From an uncultured Eubacteriales bacterium (lineage in GTDB: Bacteria; Bacillota; Clostridia; Christensenellales; Aristaeellaceae), in contig UQNM01000049.1 in the NCBI GenBank assembly GCA_900542395.1, positions 1 to 18,037 of the forward strand: DNA of 18,037 bases, written 5' to 3'. Under the pieces are notes generated by a model. That model saw only the letters and a list, made by a program, of their open reading frames with translations, was not told the origin of the DNA and searched no databases. Shown here in pieces: positions 1 through 5,374 of the stretch. A program made the position numbers and the translations under genes. Numbering within the stretch: position 1 is the stretch's first letter; each line of letters starts with the position of its first letter.

Positions 1-2
1 GA

Positions 3-92
3 ATAGCCCTTTCCGCAAATGAAAGAATCGCTGAATTTCTTGATTTTGCGATTCAGGCCAAGTTTGCTTATGTCAACAGGCTGAGGCGATGA
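3..92 (+). CDS. possible 3' end of an upstream gene (partial)
   Basis: Frame 3 is open from the window edge for 29 codons and stops at TGA 90-92. The peptide is mixed and helical-looking (…ANERIAEFLDFAIQAKFAY…, ending VNRLRR), as the C-terminus of a folded protein might be. It would end 39 nt before the LysR gene. The stretch is more AT-rich than the genes that follow, and a random run of this length is not rare, so this could be plain intergenic DNA. I do not recognise a family. Confidence 0.3.
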   Translation: MALSANERIAEFLDFAIQAKFAYVNRLRR

Positions 93-131
93 TAAATCGT
101 ATTTATTCCATCTTTGGCAGGAGGGACAGCG

Positions 132-1055
132 ATGACGCTGCTTGAATATCGCATCTTTCACACGGTCACCCAGCAGGGCAGTTTTGCGCGCGCCGCGCAG
201 ATTCTGCACCTGACGCCCAGCGCCATCAGCCACGCCGTCAGCTCCATGGAGGAATCCTGCGGCTTTTCGCTCTTTGTCCGCGGCAAGGGCGGCGTTTCGC
301 TCACCCGCAGCGGCGAGGCGCTCTATCCCGTGATTCGGCAGGTGCTTTCCGCCGACGAGGCGCTGACGCAGACGGTCGGCGAATTGAAGGGCGTTCAGCG
401 CGGCAAGGTGCGCATCGGCGCGTTCAACAGCGTGTGCGTGGCGTGGCTGCCGCAGCTCGTGGCGGAATACCGCGCGAAATACCCCGGCGTGGAAATTGAA
501 ATTGATCAGGGCACCTACGACGACGTGATCGAGTGGATCAAGACCGGCGTGGTGGATCTGGGCTTCCTCTCGACGGAATCCACGCGCGATCTGGCGGTGC
601 GGCCGCTGTATCGCGACCGGCTGATGTGCGTGGCGCCGCGCGGATTTAAGACGAGAACGCCGGGTGTGATCGTCCCTGAGGAGATGCGCGCGGAGACGTT
701 CGTTGTGCAGGGAGACGCGACCGACGCGGACGTGCAGGCGTTTTTGGCGAAATACCGCATCACGGTGCGGGCAACCTGCCGCGTGGTGGACGATCTTTCC
801 ACCATCGCGATGGTGGAAAGCGGGTTCGGCATCTGCATCATGCCGAGCCTGACGCTCGAACGTGTGCACGGCGACGTGGAGACCTACGCGATTGAACCGA
901 TGGAATACCGCGAGTTTGGCATTGCGGTGCTCAATCCGCAGATGATGGCCCCGGCCGTGCGGCAGATGGCGATGTTCATTGAGTCCTTCGCGCGGCAGAA
1001 ACGGCGTGAAGCGCCGGCAACAAACGCGGGCTTTGACCCGGAAAACACGTTCTGA
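132..1055 (+). CDS. LysR family transcriptional regulator
   Basis: A protein of 307 residues, the usual length for a LysR-type regulator. The N-terminal winged helix-turn-helix covers about residues 1-60: LEYRIFHTVTQQGSFARAA, then HLTPSAISHAVSSMEESCG and the wing LFVRGKGGVSLTRSGE. A linker helix follows, then a periplasmic-binding-protein-like effector domain from about residue 88 (GKVRIGAFNS) to about 290. Such proteins bind DNA in the cytoplasm as tetramers and respond to a small molecule; nothing here reveals the ligand. I chose ATG 132 over an in-frame TTG at 114 because AGGAGGG (119-125) lies 6 nt before it. LysR genes often regulate a divergent neighbour, but any such gene would lie left of the window; the gene to the right has its own promoter. 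The family is near certain, the target unknown. Confidence 0.93.
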   Translation: MTLLEYRIFHTVTQQGSFARAAQILHLTPSAISHAVSSMEESCGFSLFVRGKGGVSLTRSGEALYPVIRQVLSADEALTQTVGELKGVQRGKVRIGAFNSVCVAWLPQLVAEYRAKYPGVEIEIDQGTYDDVIEWIKTGVVDLGFLSTESTRDLAVRPLYRDRLMCVAPRGFKTRTPGVIVPEEMRAETFVVQGDATDADVQAFLAKYRITVRATCRVVDDLSTIAMVESGFGICIMPSLTLERVHGDVETYAIEPMEYREFGIAVLNPQMMAPAVRQMAMFIESFARQKRREAPATNAGFDPENTF

Positions 1056-1111
1056 CGCGGCGCGTCGGCATTGAAACGGAATTTGAGACGTTAAAATCAA
1101 TGGGTCGCGCT

Positions 1112-1139
1112 TCCCCGCGCGGGGAGGGCGGCCTTTTTT
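1112..1139 (+). terminator. possible terminator of the LysR gene
   Basis: A GC-rich palindrome, TCCCCGCGCGGGGA (1112-1125), is followed by GGCGGCC and a run of six T (1134-1139). The gap of about eight bases between stem and T-run is longer than in a textbook intrinsic terminator, so the call is tentative. Confidence 0.4.
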
Positions 1140-1218
1140 CGCGCAAAAACGCCAGCGCGGGCATGCGCTTGATGCTTTGCAGACTTCGGCGGAGGCAAGG
1201 GCAGGGTCAACCCGCCTG

Positions 1219-1236
1219 ATTGTGACAAAATTGTGA
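1219..1236. repeat. direct repeat ATTGTGA, 11-bp pitch, upstream of the foldase promoter
   Basis: ATTGTGA occurs at 1219-1225 and again at 1230-1236. The 11-bp pitch places both copies on one face of the helix, about 40 bp upstream of the -35 box at 1275. This is suggestive of an activator or two-component response-regulator site, but two copies of a 7-mer are weak evidence. Confidence 0.25.
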
Positions 1237-1274
1237 ATCACCCATGAAGCCGAAAAGACAATTTGACGAAATGA

Positions 1275-1303
1275 TTGCCTTTTGGCCGCGCGTCGCGTAT
1301 AAT
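1275..1303 (+). promoter_or_regulatory. sigma-A-type promoter of the foldase lipoprotein gene
   Basis: TTGCCT (1275-1280), a 17-nt spacer and a perfect TATAAT (1298-1303). Transcription should begin near 1310, giving a leader of about 130 nt before the start codon at 1443. Confidence 0.75.
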
Positions 1304-1332
1304 GAAGGACATGGTTTTGATGCCGTAACAAA

Positions 1333-1400
1333 CCGGCGTAACGCCGGATGCATCGCCGAGAAAAAATGTAAATCCCGCGGTTTCGCGCCCGCCGCGAAAC
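1333..1400 (+). other. structured 5' leader with two hairpins
   Basis: The untranslated leader contains CCGGCG-TAA-CGCCGG (1333-1347), a 6-bp stem with a 3-nt loop, and GTTTCGCG-CCCGC-CGCGAAAC (1380-1400), a perfect 8-bp stem with a 5-nt loop. Neither is followed by a T-run, so they are not intrinsic terminators. They could stabilise the mRNA or bind a regulator. The leader matches no riboswitch class I recognise. The gene's ribosome binding site (GGAGGG, near 1430-1435) lies outside both stems. Confidence 0.45.
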
Positions 1401-1442
1401 GGATGCGGAAGGATTTGCATAACAAAATGGAGGGAAAACCTG

Positions 1443-3785
1443 ATGAAGAAGAGTTTGCTGGCTCTGATGCTGGCCATTGCGCTGGTTTCTCTGACCGCGT
1501 GCGGCTCGAAGGTGAAAGAGCCGGAAGCGACGGCGACGCCGGTTGTGACCGAAGCGCCGACCGCCGAACCGACGGAAGAACCGACGGCCGAGCCGACCGA
1601 AGCGCCGACGGCTGTGCCGACCGAAGCGCCGACGGCTGTGCCGACCGAAGCGCCGACCGCCGAACCGACCGAAGCGCCGACGGAAGCGCCGACGGCTGTG
1701 CCGACCGAAGCGCCGACCGCTGAGCCGACGGAAGAACCGACCGCTGAGCCGACGGAAGCGCCCGCCGCGACCGAAGAACCCGTGGCCGAGGAAGCGGCGC
1801 TGACACTTTCGGACGACGTGCTGGCCTCCGCCTACAACGGCGCGGTGACGGTGCTGAAATCCGAAATTCAGGATGAATACGACCAGATGCTCAGCCAGTA
1901 TGTCGCTTACTATGCGCAGTACGGCTACAGCGTGGACGAGTACGACACGGAATTGCAGGCTTCCGTCGCGCAGGAGACGGTGCAGACCAAGCTGAGCACC
2001 TCCATCGTCCGCCACTACGCCGCGCAGAACGGCTATGAGCTGACCGAGGAAAAGAAGACCGAGCTGGCCGCGCAGGTGAAGACCGCGCTGGACAACACGC
2101 GCGAATATCTGGAAAGCTACCTCTCCGCTTCCGGCTTCACCGGCGACGAGCTGAATGCCGCCGTGGAGGAGCAGATGGCGCAGGCCGGTTATACCGAGGA
2201 GACCCTGATGGACAGCGCCGAGCTGAACGACGTGCTCAATTTCCTGTATGAGCGGGCGACGGCGGATGTGACCGTGACCGAGGACGAGGTCAAGGCGGCG
2301 TTTGACGAGAAGGTGGCCAAACAGAAGGAAAGCTATGCCAGCGTGGATACCTTCATCAACGACTATGTGAATGAAAGCGAAATCCTCTACACGCCGGAAA
2401 ACGTGCGCCTGATGGAGTGCATCTTTGTGGCCAGCGTGGAGGGCGAGGCGACCGCTGACGAGGCGACTGCCGACGAGGCGACCGCTGACGAGGCGACCGC
2501 TGACGAGGCGACCGTGTCCGAGGCGACCATGTCCGAGGCGACGGCGGGCGAGGCGGCGGATATCGCGTCCCTGACCGGCTATGCCAAGGCGAAGGCGATT
2601 GCCGCGGCGATTGCGGGCGGCGCGGACTTCGAGGAGACCATGAAGGCCTATAACGAGGACAGCTCCACCGAAGAGCAGATGCTGCGCGGCTATCCGGTGG
2701 CCGAAAACAGCACGACTTACGGCGACGAGTTCACGGCGGGCGCGATGGCGCTTGAGCATGTGGGCGATGTTTCCGACGTGATCGTGACCGATTACGGCTA
2801 CTTCATCCTGCGCTATGCGAAGGATCTGGAATCCGGCGAGGCGGACTTTGAGGCTCGCAAGGAGACCGAGACCGAGGAAACCCTGACCAACAAGAAGAAC
2901 GACGCATATTCCGCCTTTATCGACACCATTCTGGATGAAGCGGATATTCAGGTCGGCGATCTGAGCCAGATGTATCACGTCTACGTCGGCGAGGCGGTCG
3001 AGGCGACCGTTGCTTACGCCTCCGTGAACGCGGATACCAAGCTGCTGGATATGCCGGGCGGCGACGCTGTGGCCGATATGAAGGCCGGCGCGTCCGTGGA
3101 CATTCTGGGCAGCATCGACGCGGACGGCAAGACCTATTCCTTCGTCGCCGTGCCGGGCACGGAGATCAAGGGCTATGTCGGCGCGGATATGCTCGACGAG
3201 ATGGCGGAGGACGCGGCGCTGGCCGTGGACAACGCCGCGCTGGTTTCCCGCGTCGAGCAGATCGACAAGAACCCGACCTTCACCATCGCGATGAACGACG
3301 GATCGCTGATCTACGGCGAATTGTACCCGGAGAAAGCGCCGGAGAGCGTGGGCAACTTCGTCTCCCTCGCCAACGGCAGCTTCTATGACGGCCTGACCTT
3401 CCACCGCGTGATCTCCGGCTTTATGATTCAGGGCGGCGATCCGAACGGCGACGGCACCGGCGGCCCGGGCTACGCCATCCGCGGCGAGTTCAGCAGCAAC
3501 GGCGTGGAGAACGACCTGAGCCACGTGCGCGGCGTGCTGAGCATGGCGCGCTCCAGCGCGAACGATTCCGCCGGAAGCCAGTTCTTCATCATGCATGCGG
3601 ACAGCGACTATCTGGATGGCAACTACGCCGCGTTCGGCATGGTGCTCGGCGGTCTGGATACCGTGGACGTCATCGCCTCCGTGCCGACCGACAGCAACGA
3701 TAAGCCGCGCACCGAGCAGGTGATGCGCACCGTGTATGTCGAGACCTACGGCAAGACGTATACCTTCACCAAGCTGGAGGACTGA
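1443..3785 (+). CDS. dual-domain peptidyl-prolyl isomerase lipoprotein (SurA/parvulin-like plus cyclophilin)
   Basis: A 780-residue lipoprotein predicted to help proteins fold outside the membrane. Residues 1-20 are a lipoprotein signal peptide ending in the lipobox LTAC, with Cys20 as lipid anchor. Residues 36 to about 112 form a Thr/Glu/Ala/Pro stalk. Residues 120-320 resemble the helical SurA/PrsA N-domain. Residues 320-463 look parvulin-like (VRLMECIFVAS; later VSDVIVTDYGYFILRYAK), interrupted by an EATAD-type repeat (335-369). Residues 514-587 look SH3-like. Residues 613-774 are a full cyclophilin: FHRVISGFMIQGGDP, with catalytic Arg655 and Gln663, and GSQFFIMHA. The cyclosporin-contacting Trp of human CypA is Tyr723 here, and the equivalent of CypA His126 is Tyr728. 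The start fits a GGAGGG site and the signal peptide. It is transcribed alone between its own promoter and a strong terminator. The cyclophilin call is very secure; parvulin activity is inferred. Confidence 0.9.
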   Translation: MKKSLLALMLAIALVSLTACGSKVKEPEATATPVVTEAPTAEPTEEPTAEPTEAPTAVPTEAPTAVPTEAPTAEPTEAPTEAPTAVPTEAPTAEPTEEPTAEPTEAPAATEEPVAEEAALTLSDDVLASAYNGAVTVLKSEIQDEYDQMLSQYVAYYAQYGYSVDEYDTELQASVAQETVQTKLSTSIVRHYAAQNGYELTEEKKTELAAQVKTALDNTREYLESYLSASGFTGDELNAAVEEQMAQAGYTEETLMDSAELNDVLNFLYERATADVTVTEDEVKAAFDEKVAKQKESYASVDTFINDYVNESEILYTPENVRLMECIFVASVEGEATADEATADEATADEATADEATVSEATMSEATAGEAADIASLTGYAKAKAIAAAIAGGADFEETMKAYNEDSSTEEQMLRGYPVAENSTTYGDEFTAGAMALEHVGDVSDVIVTDYGYFILRYAKDLESGEADFEARKETETEETLTNKKNDAYSAFIDTILDEADIQVGDLSQMYHVYVGEAVEATVAYASVNADTKLLDMPGGDAVADMKAGASVDILGSIDADGKTYSFVAVPGTEIKGYVGADMLDEMAEDAALAVDNAALVSRVEQIDKNPTFTIAMNDGSLIYGELYPEKAPESVGNFVSLANGSFYDGLTFHRVISGFMIQGGDPNGDGTGGPGYAIRGEFSSNGVENDLSHVRGVLSMARSSANDSAGSQFFIMHADSDYLDGNYAAFGMVLGGLDTVDVIASVPTDSNDKPRTEQVMRTVYVETYGKTYTFTKLED
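1548..1780. repeat. degenerate tandem repeat encoding a Thr-Glu-Ala-Pro stalk
   Basis: Short units such as ACCGAAGCGCCGACG and GCTGTGCCG recur and encode PTEAPTAEPTEEP-like sequence. The result is an extended, flexible, possibly wall-spanning stalk between the lipid anchor and the folded domains. Near-identical units invite length variation by slippage. Confidence 0.8.
2445..2549. repeat. 15-bp tandem repeat, about 7 units, inside the foldase gene
   Basis: Seven consecutive 15-bp units of the type GAGGCGACCGCTGAC encode EATAD four times, then EATVS, EATMS and EATAG (residues 335-369). The frame is preserved by the unit length. The array lies directly after the first beta strand of the parvulin-like region, which suggests a recent low-complexity insertion into a surface loop. 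Confidence 0.85.
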
Positions 3786-3830
3786 TCCGCCCTGAGGGCG
3801 CGCGGCAGCGCGGCTGAAGAAATCAACCAA

Positions 3831-3869
3831 AGCGGCCTTCTTTCGAAAGAAAGAGGGTTGCTTTTTTTT
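3831..3869 (+). terminator. intrinsic terminator of the foldase gene
   Basis: The arms AGCGGCCTTCTTTC (3831-3844) and GAAAGAGGGTTGCT (3849-3862) pair over 14 positions, with a few G-U pairs, and close a GAAA tetraloop. The 3' arm runs directly into eight T (3862-3869). This is a very good Rho-independent terminator, 46 nt after the stop codon. Confidence 0.9.
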
Positions 3870-3886
3870 GCGCCTTTTGCTATAAT
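3858..3886 (+). promoter_or_regulatory. promoter of the queT transcript, overlapping the upstream terminator
   Basis: TTGCTT (3858-3863), 17 nt, TATAAT (3881-3886). The -35 box is part of the terminator's 3' arm and T-run. The predicted start near 3893 would lie about ten bases before the riboswitch-like element. Confidence 0.7.
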
Positions 3887-3903
3887 CGTTGAGCAACCCT
3901 TGC

Positions 3904-3943
3904 GGACTGTTCGAAACCATCCAGTCCTTAAACAAAACTATGG
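3904..3943 (+). promoter_or_regulatory. preQ1-I-like riboswitch aptamer upstream of queT
   Basis: A small hairpin, GGACTG (3904-3909) with CAGTCC (3922-3927), closes a 12-nt loop TTCGAAACCATC and is followed by the A-rich tail TTAAACAAAACTA (3928-3940). Stem size, loop length and the AACAAAACtA tail match the preQ1 class I layout known from Bacillus and Thermoanaerobacter queuosine genes. CCAT in the loop (3917-3920) can pair with ATGG (3940-3943), giving an H-type pseudoknot; the exact register differs from solved examples. The downstream gene is a queuosine-precursor transporter, which fits. Binding preQ1 should lower expression, probably through the terminator that follows. Confidence 0.75.
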
Positions 3944-3946
3944 GCC

Positions 3947-3988
3947 GAAGGCGCGCTGCGCCTTCCAAGCGGCTCAGGCCGTTTTTTT
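3947..3988 (+). terminator. riboswitch-linked terminator (expression platform) before queT
   Basis: A linker hairpin GAAGGCGC/GCGCCTTC (3947-3965) is followed by AAGCGGC-TCAG-GCCGTTT (about 3967-3984) running into TTTTTTT (3982-3988). GGCCG (3943-3947) could instead pair with CGGCT (3970-3974), which would break the terminator stem and act as antiterminator. GGCC 3943-3946 overlaps the pseudoknot end, so ligand binding would leave the terminator free: an off-switch. Confidence 0.65.
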
Positions 3989-4031
3989 ATTGCAAAGTTT
4001 GGCCACGTGCGCTGATCTGCCGCCTGATGCA

Positions 4032-4061
4032 TACATGCGGCGGAAGTACATGCGGCCTTAG
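4032..4061. repeat. imperfect 15-bp direct repeat in the queT leader
   Basis: TACATGCGGCGGAAG (4032-4046) is followed at once by TACATGCGGCCTTAG (4047-4061), sharing the first ten bases. It overlaps the hairpin arms CCGCC/GGCGG (4020-4043) and GGCCTTAGGCC (4054-4064). The region lies between the riboswitch terminator and the ribosome binding site; its purpose is unknown. Confidence 0.4.
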
Positions 4062-4123
4062 GCCCCCCGCCGCTTGCCCTGTCGTTTTGCCGGTTAGCAA
4101 AATGAACAAGGAGATCGTTATCC

Positions 4124-4612
4124 ATGAGCGCTTTGAAACCCCAAGACACCCGCGCGCTGGCTCGCGGCGCCATCATCGCCGCGCTGTATACCGCGCTGAC
4201 CGTTCTGCTGGCCCCGCTGAGCTACGGCGAGGTGCAGATTCGCTTCTCCGAGGCGTTTACCCTGCTGCCGATCCTGATGCCGGAGGCCGTGCCCGCGCTG
4301 CTGGTGGGCTGCCTGCTGGCCAACATCCTCGGCGGCTGCACGATTTTCGATATCGTGTTCGGTTCGCTGGCCACGCTGTTGGCCGCACTCTGCACGCGCC
4401 GCCTGCGCGAAAAATTCTGGCTGGCCGCGCTGATGCCGGTGCTGCTTAACGGCGTGATCGTCGGCGCTGTCGTGCATTTCTGCTATTCCCCGGCGATTGC
4501 GCTGCCGCTGTGCATGCTCTCCGTCGCCGCGGGCGAGGCCGTCGCGTGTCTGGTCGTGGGCCCGCTGCTCATCGGCGTGCTGCGCCGCGTGCCCGCCTCC
4601 GTGCTGAACTAA
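4124..4612 (+). CDS. queT: QueT-family queuosine-precursor ECF transporter S component
   Basis: A 162-residue, very hydrophobic protein with about five to six membrane segments (roughly residues 11-33, 43-75, 82-90, 97-120, 123-150). The signature GEVQIRFSEAFTLLPILMPE (residues 34-53) followed by LLVGCLLANILGG and IFDIVFGSLATLLAAL is that of the QueT family. The family supplies the substrate-binding subunit of energy-coupling-factor importers for queuosine precursors such as preQ1. The shared EcfA/EcfA'/EcfT module is not in this window. ATG 4124 has AAGGAG (4108-4113) ten bases upstream and yields a start (MSALKPQDTRALARGA) with basic residues before the first helix. It is the only gene behind the preQ1-I-like leader. 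A separate promoter for the next gene and no clear terminator lie between them, so some read-through is possible. Confidence 0.9.
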   Translation: MSALKPQDTRALARGAIIAALYTALTVLLAPLSYGEVQIRFSEAFTLLPILMPEAVPALLVGCLLANILGGCTIFDIVFGSLATLLAALCTRRLREKFWLAALMPVLLNGVIVGAVVHFCYSPAIALPLCMLSVAAGEAVACLVVGPLLIGVLRRVPASVLN

Positions 4613-4625
4613 ATCCCTTTTCCTC

Positions 4626-4655
4626 TTGACAAAGCCGCCCGCTCGGCGGTATTGT
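4626..4655 (+). promoter_or_regulatory. promoter of the isomerase/transglutaminase operon with internal dyad
   Basis: A perfect TTGACA (4626-4631), an 18-nt spacer and TATTGT (4650-4655). The spacer holds the inverted repeat CCGCC-cgctc-GGCGG (4635-4649), where a repressor would block the polymerase. The dyad has no T-run, so it is unlikely to be queT's terminator. Confidence 0.6.
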
Positions 4656-4714
4656 GTATGCATCGCGGAAGAATCCTTCCCGAAAGCATATTCATTTGTC
4701 AGGAGGTTTTATTT

Positions 4715-5353
4715 ATGCGGATTGCGCTGATCAACGAAAACAGTCAGGCGGCGAAAAACGCGGCGATCGAGGCCGCGCTCAAAAAGGTTGTCACCCCGAT
4801 GGGTCATCAGGTCGATAACTACGGCATGTACGGTAAGGAAGGCGAAAGCCAGCTGACCTATGTGCAGAACGGTATTCTCGCCGCGATTTTGCTCAACTCC
4901 GGCGCGGCGGATTACGTCGTCACCGGCTGCGGCACGGGCGAGGGCGCGATGCTGGCGCTCAACAGCTTCCCGGGCGTGCTCTGCGGCCATGTGGTCGATC
5001 CCTCCGACGGCTTCATGTTCGCCCAGATCAACGACGGCAACGCGGTATCCATGCCGTTTGCAAAGGGCTTCGGCTGGGGCGCTGAATTGAACCTCGAATA
5101 TACGTTTGAAAAGCTCTTCGGTTTTGGCAGCGGCAACGGCTACCCGGCGGATCGCGTCGTGCCGGAGCAGCGCAACAAGAAGATTCTCGACGCGGTGCGC
5201 GCCCATACGCTCAAGGATCTGATCACCTGCCTCAAGGGCATTGATCAGGAGCTGGTGCGCGGCGCGGTTGCGGGCGAGCACTTCGCCGAGCTGTTCTTCG
5301 CCCACGCGAAGGATGAAAACATCATCGCCTACGTCCGCGAGCTGCTGGGCTGA
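4715..5353 (+). CDS. RpiB/LacA/LacB family sugar-phosphate isomerase
   Basis: A cytosolic enzyme of 212 residues, longer than the roughly 150-residue classical RpiB core. The Rossmann-like start MRIALINENSQAAKN, the segment NYGMYG, and the motif DYVVTGCGTGEGAMLALNSF (residues about 68-87), which corresponds to the RpiB anion-hole and active-site loop with its conserved Cys, place it in the family. The C-terminal extension (GWGAELNLEYTFEKLFGFG and VVPEQRNKKILD) marks the longer clostridial subgroup. The classical family interconverts ribose/ribulose 5-phosphate or galactose/tagatose 6-phosphate; the substrate here cannot be told. ATG 4715 was chosen over an upstream in-frame start because AGGAGGT (4701-4707) lies seven bases before it. 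It is first in an operon with the transglutaminase-like gene, 21 nt away. Confidence 0.88.
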   Translation: MRIALINENSQAAKNAAIEAALKKVVTPMGHQVDNYGMYGKEGESQLTYVQNGILAAILLNSGAADYVVTGCGTGEGAMLALNSFPGVLCGHVVDPSDGFMFAQINDGNAVSMPFAKGFGWGAELNLEYTFEKLFGFGSGNGYPADRVVPEQRNKKILDAVRAHTLKDLITCLKGIDQELVRGAVAGEHFAELFFAHAKDENIIAYVRELLG

Positions 5354-5374
5354 GCGTGAAAAGGGGGTCGTTGT

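Noticed and set aside
25..56. Inverted repeats GAATCGC…GCGATTC (25-31, 48-54) and CTGAAT…ATTCAG (31-36, 51-56)
   Set aside because: They overlap a possible coding tail, have no T-run and do not fit the position of a LysR operator with confidence.
1207..1806. Minus-strand frame with RSALRSAQPSAL repeats
   Set aside because: It is the complement of the Thr/Glu/Ala/Pro stalk repeat and upstream leader; the repeat is explained by the real gene.
2445..2549. Possible CRISPR array
   Set aside because: The repeats are contiguous 15-bp coding units without spacers.
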